A stretch of 7,867 nucleotides of DNA. Origin: CAZXMB01 sp964641715 (GTDB lineage Bacteria; Desulfobacterota; BSN033; UBA1163). Of this stretch, positions 1 to 5,821 are shown piece by piece. The DNA lies in assembly GCA_964641715.1 (NCBI GenBank), contig CAZXMB010000140.1, positions 1-7,867 of the forward strand, read 5' to 3'. Both the position numbers and the translations under genes were made by a program. The notes beneath the pieces were generated by a model, which did no database searches, had not been told where the DNA came from, and saw only the letters and a list, made by a program, of their open reading frames with translations. The stretch's first letter is position 1, and each line of letters begins with the position of its first letter.

Positions 1-886
1 TCTTTTTAAATGCCTTTTGGATAATCGGAAGATCCCCGGGAGAGAGGGTCAAAAGTAAGGCTCCGGATGCAATCGTGCCAAGGGGTTTTATTCCGAATTC
101 CCGGCATAGGGTTTTTGATTCTTCGTAGATAAAAACTCTTCCGAGATCAACTTCAAACTCTTTTTCAGAGGCCCACGCCATCTCAATCACTCCGTTGATC
201 AGCCCTCCTTCTGTGGGGTCGTGCATGGAGTGAACAGAAACAGAGTTACAGGCGATCCGGGCAACCCCAAGCACATCGATCCCCGGATGATAGATAAAAG
301 ATTTTGCTCTTTTGATAAAAGGAGAGGGATATCCCCTGGCCAGGAGTTCGGCCTCCTTCTCCCTTGCAATGATCGAAGTCCCCTCAATACAGACTCCCTT
401 GGCCAGAAGCAGGAGGTCTCCGGTTCTTGCTCCACCGGTTTTGACCAGGCCCTCTTTTTTAACCTCTCCGATCATATGGCCGGAGAGGATCACCCGATCC
501 AATTTGGGAGTGATCTCAGTATGGCCTCCGATAAAGGAAACCTTAAAGCGATGACAGGCATGATGGATCTGGCGAAAGACCTTATCGATGAGCTTTTGAT
601 CGGACTCTGCCTCAGGGAAAAGAAGAGTGGCCAGAAACCATTTCGGATTGGCTCCCTTTGTGGCAATATCGTTGATGCTGACCACCACTCCGTAGTATCC
701 GATCTCTTCCGTGGTGAAGGTGATGGGGTCTGAGGTAATCACCCAGTACCGGTCTATCCCTTTTCCAGGATCGACGACTGCTGCATCCTCACCAATCTTC
801 GGCCCGATGATCACCCGGGAGTCGAGGATGGCATATCTTTTTAGAAGCCTGTTAAGAAGGGAAATCTCCAGTTTGCCGGGTTTCAA
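1..886 (-). CDS. AIR-synthase-related (PurM/HypE-like) protein, C-terminus cut by the window edge
   Basis: I translated this frame by hand; 295 codons are visible and the reading frame stays open to base 1, so the C-terminal end is missing. Visible motifs are IGEDAAVVD at residues 31-39, TSDPITF at 51-57, the IND-ATKGA segment at 71-79, and HDPTEGGL at 222-229. These match the PurM/HypE/SelD superfamily of ATP-binding enzymes, and the closest type is the HypE-like 'AIR synthase related' group rather than purine-synthesis PurM. The start is TTG at 886: GGAGAG lies six bases before it, the frame has a stop at 908-910, and no ATG fits. True HypE carboxamidates and dehydrates a C-terminal cysteine to make the hydrogenase cyanide ligand; that tail would lie off the window, so it cannot be tested. 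No other hyp gene is seen. It follows the membrane-protein gene by 136 nt and may belong to the same transcription unit. Family assignment is firm; biochemical role unknown. Confidence 0.85.
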   Translation of the reverse strand, partial: MKPGKLEISLLNRLLKRYAILDSRVIIGPKIGEDAAVVDPGKGIDRYWVITSDPITFTTEEIGYYGVVVSINDIATKGANPKWFLATLLFPEAESDQKLIDKVFRQIHHACHRFKVSFIGGHTEITPKLDRVILSGHMIGEVKKEGLVKTGGARTGDLLLLAKGVCIEGTSIIAREKEAELLARGYPSPFIKRAKSFIYHPGIDVLGVARIACNSVSVHSMHDPTEGGLINGVIEMAWASEKEFEVDLGRVFIYEESKTLCREFGIKPLGTIASGALLLTLSPGDLPIIQKAFKK

Positions 887-906
887 GGTGTTCTCTCCAG
901 ATCGGA

Positions 907-935
907 ATTAAAACAGATTTCATGAAGTGGTGCAA
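907..935 (-). promoter_or_regulatory. Possible weak promoter before the AIR-synthase-like gene
   Basis: On the minus strand TTGCAC (935-930) is followed after 17 bases by TTTAAT (912-907). The -10 is a good match and the -35 is weak (TTG only). It would start transcription near 900, giving a very short leader that begins about at the ribosome-binding site. It could supply the gene independently of the operon if the hairpin at 985-1020 reduces read-through. Based on consensus only. Confidence 0.3.
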
Positions 936-984
936 GCCTTATTTAAAACGATCAGATTTAAAAAGCTTGGTTCAGCAGAGAGAT

Positions 985-1020
985 TTTGAAGCTCTGGGAG
1001 ACTACTCCCAGAGCTTCAAA
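985..1020 (-). terminator. Perfect 15-bp hairpin just after the membrane-protein gene
   Basis: Bases 985-999 (TTTGAAGCTCTGGGA) and 1006-1020 are exact reverse complements with a six-base loop (1000-1005). The stem begins only two bases beyond the stop codon of the membrane-protein gene. Neither strand has a proper U-run after the stem, so it is not a textbook intrinsic terminator. It may be a partial terminator, or a 3' stabilising or processing hairpin separating the upstream genes from the AIR-synthase-like gene. Confidence 0.6.
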
Positions 1021-1022
1021 TA

Positions 1023-2135
1023 TTATGCGGTCTGGTCGGGGGGCGGAGTTCCTGGAGGGTTGGGAGGTGTCAATGGCCATCTCAACCAGAAGGCATTGTG
1101 GGCGATCAGGGCTGGAGCAACAATACATAGGTTGAGGTAAATGATGAGGATGTTTACATCAGCGGGAAGTTTCGCAGCCGCTATAGCACTGGCAGCAGGC
1201 CCAAGGATTACTGTCAAGATGACGACCCAAATAACGATGATGATGCACTGGAGAATAAATGCTGAGAGTGCCCTTTTAAAGTGGGTATATTTCGTGACTC
1301 CCCAGAACTGGAGATGCCATGAGTGAACCAGAGGCCAAAATATAAGAGATGAACCCACCGCGGCAAAAGAGAAGGTTGGGCTCAGGCCAAGACCAAGGCT
1401 CCCCCTCCAAAAGACATACCCTAAAATGTGCGCAAGAATCGTCTGACCAATGGCTGCTCCTGGATGTCCCCATTTGCCAAAGGGCCATCCTTGAGTGGTG
1501 AAGACAGGGCTGAAAACAAAGAACCATGCAATGGACCAGACGAGGTATCCCGTCAGCCAGTTCACATTGAAAGGACCTTTATGATTTATCGGAGTATCTG
1601 CAAGTGGTGTTCCATCAAGATTGGTTAAGAAATTCCAGATTAGAATGGAAACGACCATGACAATAATGAAACTCATGGCCATCGTTCCCCAGGGATGAAG
1701 TTTCCCCTTAAAAGGCCATCCTCCCCAAACCACTCCATAAAGAAGGGTAGCCCAGAATCCAATGACACCGAACCAAAGATAGAGTGGGCCTATTACCCAT
1801 CTGGGATAGATGAATTTCATAAAGAATAAGACAGCAAAAGTGAAAACGGCCCAGAGTACTGTCATACCAATTCCTGCCACAAAACGGGACTTAGCAGGTG
1901 TCCAATTTCCCGCCGGAGGAGCCCATGGCCAGTTATCGCCTAAAAGGACCAGATGGCCAAGAGCGATGAGCATGATAAGCGTGGCGGGGATGATTTTCAG
2001 AACGATAGATGCCGGAGAGATGCAGTAGACGAATATAACAATCCCGACGATAGCGAAAACGATGAATTGAATGAGTCCTCCTAGTCTTCCAGAGGGACCG
2101 ATACCGATCTTTTCTGGTGGTTTTTCATTTCCCAT
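1023..2135 (-). CDS. Trp-rich polytopic membrane protein of unknown family
   Basis: A 370-aa, strongly hydrophobic protein with about ten predicted membrane spans; in the numbering of the GTG-started frame (add 3) they lie near 24-42, 47-68, 86-108, 115-138, 153-173, 196-213, 230-247, 252-270, 294-315 and 329-350. The start is ATG at 2135, because AGGAGG (2149-2144) sits eight bases before it; the GTG at 2144 overlaps that ribosome-binding site and cannot be the start. Five Trp-Pro dipeptides occur (72, 143, 220, 270, 356 in the longer numbering), three followed by an aromatic residue and then a Pro-containing loop leading into a new span, which suggests repeated modules. The C-terminus is a proline-rich tail. 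I do not recognise the family: no transporter signature, CXXC or heme-ligand pattern is evident. It lies 126 nt after the PpsB-like gene on the same strand, so a role in moving or sensing the substrate or product of that enzyme is possible but only inferred. Confidence 0.85.
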   Translation of the reverse strand: MGNEKPPEKIGIGPSGRLGGLIQFIVFAIVGIVIFVYCISPASIVLKIIPATLIMLIALGHLVLLGDNWPWAPPAGNWTPAKSRFVAGIGMTVLWAVFTFAVLFFMKFIYPRWVIGPLYLWFGVIGFWATLLYGVVWGGWPFKGKLHPWGTMAMSFIIVMVVSILIWNFLTNLDGTPLADTPINHKGPFNVNWLTGYLVWSIAWFFVFSPVFTTQGWPFGKWGHPGAAIGQTILAHILGYVFWRGSLGLGLSPTFSFAAVGSSLIFWPLVHSWHLQFWGVTKYTHFKRALSAFILQCIIIVIWVVILTVILGPAASAIAAAKLPADVNILIIYLNLCIVAPALIAHNAFWLRWPLTPPNPPGTPPPDQTA

Positions 2136-2261
2136 AAAATTCACCTCCTTTTGTTAGCGAGAAGATGTAATCTTCCCGTCGTTTGATAGTTAGAACCCTC
2201 CCTTCCCCATCCACTTTATCTATTTTTCCAAGGCTTCAACCAAAATAAACAAATCAGTGGT

Positions 2262-3329
2262 TCAAGTGCCGACTTTTATTTGCAATAAAGCTTTCTCCAT
2301 CAGAAGTTCGTAAGCAGTCTTCTTTCCAAGCACGGGCTCTTTTTTCTTCTGACTCCAAACGGTCTCCGGTCGGCTCTGTAAAATGAATATATTGAAGGGG
2401 AAGGTCTTATGTTTTTCGATGGCCCATTCTATGTCTTGGGGAGAGCCATAGTGGTCTTCAATTTGCTTAGCTACTTTGACCAACTCTATTATTTCTTTAT
2501 CCTCCAAGCAAGAAATGTTTTGTTGAGCCAGGGGCACATCACAATGTATTACACCTTTCCCGGCTTCATATTTACACTCAATGGTCTTAGGTGATACTAT
2601 CCTTTCATTAATTTCAAAGACAACCTTGTCGACAACAAATTTGTCCGGGTTCACCTGTCCGGAGACAACCGTCTCTCCTAAGCCCCAACTCCCCTCAATC
2701 ACCACCTTCGAAGGATCACCATTCACTGGGTTGAGAGTGAACATGACGCCAGCGGCTTTGGCATCCACGATCTTTTGGACACCAACGCTTATCAAAACCT
2801 TCTCATGAGGAAATCCTTTTTTGATGCGGTAAGAGATGGCACGAGCAGTGAAAAGGCTCGACATGCATGACTTAATCTTCTCCAATACCTCCTCATTTCC
2901 TCTCACCCAAAGGAAGGTATCTTGCTGTCCAGCAAAGCTTGCTCCAGGGAGATCCTCGGCTGTAGCGCTGGAGCGCACCGCCACTGGAAGTTCTTTGACT
3001 TCGCATTTTTTGCAGAGTAAAGCATAAGCCTCACCTACCGCATTGGCAATAGCAGGAGGCATCGGTGCCTTGTCCATTAATTTTCGAATTCGGGTACTGG
3101 CACCATCAAGAGAGGGGACATCATCTGGATTGACAGTAGCTAAGATCTTAGAAATCTCTTGCACTACTCCTGCCTCAGTGATAAATTTAAAATAGCTATG
3201 CGTAGTCACAGCGAAGCCTGGTGGAACCCTAATACCAGCCCTTAGCATCTCCCCTAAACTGGCATTCTTGCCGCCTACCACAGGAAGTGAAGCCTTAGTT
3301 ATTTCCTCAAATCCTAACACATAACTCAT
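2262..3329 (-). CDS. ppsB: PpsB-like ATP-grasp (PEP/pyruvate-binding N-terminal domain) subunit of a split phosphotransferase
   Basis: A 355-aa protein (about 39 kDa) that is just the N-terminal nucleotide-binding domain of PEP synthase. Visible motifs: GGKNASLGEM at residues 19-28, the VRSSATAEDLPGASFAGQQD block at 118-137, GVMFTLNP at 194-201, EGSWGLGETVVSGQVNPD at 212-229, DIEWAIE at 299-305 and ILQSRPET at 316-323. It ends soon after the last motif, with no phosphohistidine domain and no PEP-binding barrel. The start is ATG at 3329, with GGAGG six bases before it; an in-frame upstream extension of 24 residues lacks family similarity and overlaps the spacer. It lies 49 nt after the PpsA-like gene. 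In Thauera aromatica phenylphosphate synthase the ~40-kDa subunit has this make-up and uses ATP to phosphorylate a histidine on the ~70-kDa subunit. The same role is inferred here; the organic substrate is not proven. Confidence 0.88.
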   Translation of the reverse strand: MSYVLGFEEITKASLPVVGGKNASLGEMLRAGIRVPPGFAVTTHSYFKFITEAGVVQEISKILATVNPDDVPSLDGASTRIRKLMDKAPMPPAIANAVGEAYALLCKKCEVKELPVAVRSSATAEDLPGASFAGQQDTFLWVRGNEEVLEKIKSCMSSLFTARAISYRIKKGFPHEKVLISVGVQKIVDAKAAGVMFTLNPVNGDPSKVVIEGSWGLGETVVSGQVNPDKFVVDKVVFEINERIVSPKTIECKYEAGKGVIHCDVPLAQQNISCLEDKEIIELVKVAKQIEDHYGSPQDIEWAIEKHKTFPFNIFILQSRPETVWSQKKKEPVLGKKTAYELLMEKALLQIKVGT

Positions 3330-3340
3330 ATTCCACCTCC
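3330..3340 (-). promoter_or_regulatory. Ribosome-binding site that fixes the PpsB-like start
   Basis: GGAGGTGG lies just before ATG 3329, with six bases between GGAGG and the start codon. This places the start at MSYVLGFEE rather than at the in-frame codon at 3401, which lies before the stop codon of the upstream gene. Confidence 0.75.
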
Positions 3341-3378
3341 CGTGGTAGGTTATTGGGCAAGAAGACGACAGTCTGTTT

Positions 3379-5226
3379 TTATGATTTTGCCCGCTTGACA
3401 ATAGTTACTATACCTCTATCTCCATCGACCCTGATAATATCGCCGGTTTTAATCACTGAAGTAGCCGTGCCCGTGCCCGTCACTGCCGGCAAACCATACT
3501 CCCGGCTCACTATAGCCCCATGGCAAGTAAGTCCACCGATATCGGTGACGCATGCTTTAATCTTGGAGAAGACCGGTGCCCAGGCAGGATTGGTATTCCC
3601 AACCACCATAATCTCCCCAGGCCCCAGGGTCCCAATTTCCTCAAGGAGCTTAAGGACTCGAGCTTTACCCTCGGCAACACCAGCCGAAGAGGCAAAACCT
3701 TTCAGCTCGGTAACTTCCTCAGGTCGCACCGCCACTCCTGCTAACCAGTCCTGTACCTTGTCAGTAGTAATACCCCAGAGCATTACTGTAAAAGGTTCGG
3801 CTACTACTTCCGGTGGTACCCCTAAAGCTGGCGGTGGCATCCATTTAGCTGCGGCTTCTAGGATTTTCTTGCGCTTCTGTGCTTTGTCCGACCATTTAAG
3901 TGTAGGTATATTTTCTCCCAATGCCCAAGAATTAGCCAGATCCTCAATAAGATAAGGTACCTCGAGGCGGTTGAACATGAAGAACTCTCCTACATCCTTC
4001 AGCACCCCCTGCTTGACAAAGAGTTTGGCGAACTCCCTCATCTTGTCCCACCATATGGCGTGGAACCAGTGTTCTACCCAAAAGAGATGGTCCTCGGCAT
4101 ACCTGTAGATGGTCCTGACGTTTTTATGGGCATCATCAAAAGACTTTTTATCATCGTCCGTCTTTATCAGTTTTCTGTATTCATTGAGCAGAGCATCCCG
4201 GGCTTCTGCAATAGCGCTAAGCGATCTCTCAATCTTCTCTCCTTTGTCCAAGCGCTCCAGGTAGCTCTTTATGTAGCCAAAGGGCACATCCAACTTGTTG
4301 TACCAAGCCCCTTCATGGTGGAACCAGCCACTGCCACAGGAGACGTAGAACCAGGGGTCTTTAATTCTGTCCATCTCTTCGAGCCAGTGCCTGCCGGCAT
4401 CGATCTCCCTGAGACTTTCAATCTTGCTTGCCGCCGGGCGGTCGGTTTTGAGGATGGTGGCTACTTTGGGTTCGGCATGAGCCAGTCGGGCCAAGCGGCA
4501 AAGCTCCTCTTCAGGGCGAAACATGGATACTTCAGCCCCAGCTACCATCTTACCGATGGCACTCTCACTAATCCCCGGAAAGAGCTTGCGAGCCACATCA
4601 GCAAACATCAGGTATGCCAGATAGGTGAGGTTCAGTAAGTTAAAATGATATTGCCAGCCCCGGTACATGATATTTACCGAGTTATTGAAAGCCTCCAGTA
4701 ACTCCTGGGCGGGGGAAACACTGGGAAGGGTAGTAGCCGAGTCAAAATCGGGCATATATCTTGGTAGCTCTTCAGGCACCTTTACTGCTTCCAGTTCCCG
4801 ACCCAAAGCTTGAAATTTAGGAAGCCACTGATCCCATAGCCTGTCATAATTGCCAAAGACCGGGAAGGCCCGCTTGGGGAATAGCTCGGCTTTCTCCTTG
4901 ATTACTGCCTCTGGAGGGGGGGTAATAGCACAGATATACATGTAGCAGCCGACCATTCTTTGGGCTATTCCTTGGGCTGGCGGTATGCAGAATATCCGGG
5001 TAGTGTGCTGGGCAAGGGAAATTTGCCAGGCTTGGTGGAATATCTCATCAAGGGGAGGCATGGGTTCTGGAGCATGGATTTTGTCCTGATACCAGAACTG
5101 TGTATCTTCCCATTGCTGCCTTTCCGCGGAGAACAGGCGATGAGACGGATACATTTCCTCCCAACCCTCAAGCTCTTTAGGTATCTTCACCTCCCGCGCA
5201 TACGAAAACCTTTTTTCTTTTGCCAT
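3379..5226 (-). CDS. ppsA: PpsA-like phosphohistidine subunit of a split phosphotransferase (phenylphosphate-synthase type)
   Basis: A 615-aa protein (about 70 kDa). The C-terminal part (about 510-610) is the swivelling phosphohistidine domain of PEP-utilising enzymes, with NPAWAPVF at 546-553 and GGLTCHGAIVSREYGLPAV at 564-582; the acceptor is His569. The N-terminal ~500 residues are a helical, aromatic-rich region with WFYVSCGSGWFHHEGAWYN at 292-310 and a Trp/His-rich stretch at 380-394, probably the substrate-binding part. There is no ATP-binding domain; the next gene supplies it. Size, domain make-up and, as far as I recall, even the histidine number match subunit 1 of Thauera aromatica phenylphosphate synthase, which turns phenol into phenylphosphate with ATP giving AMP and phosphate. 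Start ATG 5226 has AGGAGG seven bases before it. Other phosphotransferases of this type (for example rifampin phosphotransferase, a single chain) share the domains, so phenol is the leading but unproven substrate. The protein should be cytoplasmic. Confidence 0.88.
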   Translation of the reverse strand: MAKEKRFSYAREVKIPKELEGWEEMYPSHRLFSAERQQWEDTQFWYQDKIHAPEPMPPLDEIFHQAWQISLAQHTTRIFCIPPAQGIAQRMVGCYMYICAITPPPEAVIKEKAELFPKRAFPVFGNYDRLWDQWLPKFQALGRELEAVKVPEELPRYMPDFDSATTLPSVSPAQELLEAFNNSVNIMYRGWQYHFNLLNLTYLAYLMFADVARKLFPGISESAIGKMVAGAEVSMFRPEEELCRLARLAHAEPKVATILKTDRPAASKIESLREIDAGRHWLEEMDRIKDPWFYVSCGSGWFHHEGAWYNKLDVPFGYIKSYLERLDKGEKIERSLSAIAEARDALLNEYRKLIKTDDDKKSFDDAHKNVRTIYRYAEDHLFWVEHWFHAIWWDKMREFAKLFVKQGVLKDVGEFFMFNRLEVPYLIEDLANSWALGENIPTLKWSDKAQKRKKILEAAAKWMPPPALGVPPEVVAEPFTVMLWGITTDKVQDWLAGVAVRPEEVTELKGFASSAGVAEGKARVLKLLEEIGTLGPGEIMVVGNTNPAWAPVFSKIKACVTDIGGLTCHGAIVSREYGLPAVTGTGTATSVIKTGDIIRVDGDRGIVTIVKRAKS

Positions 5227-5427
5227 GATTACACCTCCTTCTCTTTAAATTTAAAACCTGAAAAAGCCTTTCTTAAACCTCCTTTTTAGAAAAACCCCTT
5301 CACCTCCTTTGCATGATCATGGTTATCCCCCGGGGGGTCATTCATGAAGATAATAATTTAAGCTCTTTTAAGGTCTGTTGAAAGGGAAGGTCTATTCTAT
5401 CGAAATCTGCGCCAAAACCTGATGCTA
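5227..5427 (-). promoter_or_regulatory. Long 5' leader of the ppsA-like transcript
   Basis: If transcription starts near 5420, the leader is about 195 nt. It contains a 10-bp GC palindrome (CCCCCGGGGG, 5327-5336), a 10-bp palindrome (CATGATCATG, 5312-5321), three AGGAGG sequences on the minus strand (5308-5303, 5283-5278, 5239-5234) and a 19-codon open frame from ATG 5345 to TAA 5286 without a clear ribosome-binding site. Only the last AGGAGG serves ppsA. I recognise no known riboswitch. The extra ribosome-binding-like sites could reflect a leader peptide or simply purine-rich sequence. Confidence 0.35.
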
Positions 5428-5473
5428 ATTATCTTTTTCGAGGATAGCCTTGTCAAGTGATATTTTAAGGTCT
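5370..5473 (-). repeat. Three direct copies of AGACCTT around the ppsA-like promoter
   Basis: On the minus strand AGACCTT occurs at 5473-5467, 5393-5387 and 5376-5370. The first and last copies extend to an identical 11-mer, AGACCTTAAAA (5473-5463 and 5376-5366); the first and middle copies share ATAGACCTT. One copy lies just upstream of the -35 box and two lie downstream of the expected start of transcription, 17 bp apart. This arrangement would suit a transcription factor, but no matching regulator is identified in the window. Confidence 0.4.
5428..5456 (-). promoter_or_regulatory. Sigma70-type promoter for the ppsA-like operon
   Basis: On the minus strand a perfect TTGACA (5456-5451) is followed by exactly 17 bases and GATAAT (5433-5428), five of six matches to the consensus. 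It lies about 40 nt beyond the stop codon of the zinc-ribbon gene and drives towards the ppsA-like gene, with an expected start near 5420. It is the best promoter match in the minus-strand part of the window. Confidence 0.65.
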
Positions 5474-5495
5474 ATGGCCAGAGCTTGTGAGAGGT

Positions 5496-5735
5496 TCAGG
5501 GCTTGAAGATCAATTCGATCTGGGGTCCATTTTTATTAATCTTCGTACCAACAGAAGACGAACAATGGGCACAGAGATATTCATATTCGTCCCCTTCAGG
5601 CAGGACCAGGAGCAACTTTTTTCTTACCGGCATAGCCCGCTTGCATTTGGGGCAGTAAAGAGAGGTTGCCTCAAACTCCTCAAAATGGGATTGCCTCATG
5701 GTATCCATTATAAAAAATAAAGAGCCGAGAAACAA
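5496..5735 (-). CDS. Small zinc-ribbon protein
   Basis: A protein of up to 79 aa with two CxxC pairs, CPKC at 28-31 and CAHC at 55-58, which together form a typical four-cysteine zinc ribbon. Between them lies a basic and hydrophobic stretch (MPVRKKLLLVLPEGDEYEYL). I recall similar short proteins in Deltaproteobacteria, without known function. The start is uncertain. TTG at 5735 has AGGAGG (5751-5746) ten bases upstream, whereas ATG 5708 and ATG 5699 begin nearer the likely conserved part (MRQSHFEEF, giving 67 aa from 5699) but have no ribosome-binding site close by. It stands on the same strand as the ppsA-like gene, but the strong promoter between them suggests separate transcription. It is divergent from the thioredoxin gene, with only 86 nt between them. 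Confidence 0.7.
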   Translation of the reverse strand: MFLGSLFFIMDTMRQSHFEEFEATSLYCPKCKRAMPVRKKLLLVLPEGDEYEYLCAHCSSSVGTKINKNGPQIELIFKP

Positions 5736-5766
5736 TATCCTCTTACCTCCTTTAGGAAATTTCCAA

Positions 5767-5796
5767 TTGAAATGGGAGAGGGGAGGGTGTTATAAG
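5767..5796 (+). promoter_or_regulatory. Possible promoter for the thioredoxin-DedA gene pair
   Basis: TTGAAA (5767-5772) is followed after 18 bases by TATAAG (5791-5796); each box matches five of six consensus positions. Transcription would start near 5803, about 19 nt before the GTG start. The -35 box overlaps a short inverted repeat (ATTTC 5759-5763, GAAAT 5769-5773) in the divergent spacer. Confidence 0.45.
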
Positions 5797-5821
5797 AAAA
5801 AACAGGGGGAGAATCAGGTCG

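Noticed and set aside
221..733. A plus-strand open frame of 170 codons
   Set aside because: It lies opposite the AIR-synthase-like gene and its translation has no recognisable domain or ribosome-binding context; the minus-strand frame carries the family motifs.
2136..2144. GTG at 2144 as start of the membrane-protein gene
   Set aside because: It overlaps the AGGAGGTGA ribosome-binding site; ATG 2135 is correctly spaced.
2161..2175. Inverted repeat GAAGAT-gta-ATCTTC as a terminator between the PpsB-like and membrane-protein genes
   Set aside because: The stem is only six base pairs with a three-base loop and no U-tract, and it lies right before the ribosome-binding site of the next gene.
3330..3401. 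A 24-residue N-terminal extension of the PpsB-like protein
   Set aside because: It overlaps the end of the preceding gene, lacks a ribosome-binding site and would precede the usual family N-terminus, whereas ATG 3329 has GGAGG six bases upstream.
3353..3955. A plus-strand open frame of 200 codons
   Set aside because: It is the antisense shadow of the phosphohistidine domain and has low-complexity composition without a recognisable motif.
4060..4638. A plus-strand open frame of 192 codons
   Set aside because: It lies opposite the central part of the PpsA-like gene and shows no domain of its own.
2262..5226. A frameshifted or broken PEP synthase gene
   Set aside because: The order is reversed: the phosphohistidine protein comes first and the ATP-binding protein second. 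Each has its own start and ribosome-binding site, and the C-terminal PEP-binding barrel is absent from both. This fits the two-subunit Pps type, not a damaged single gene.
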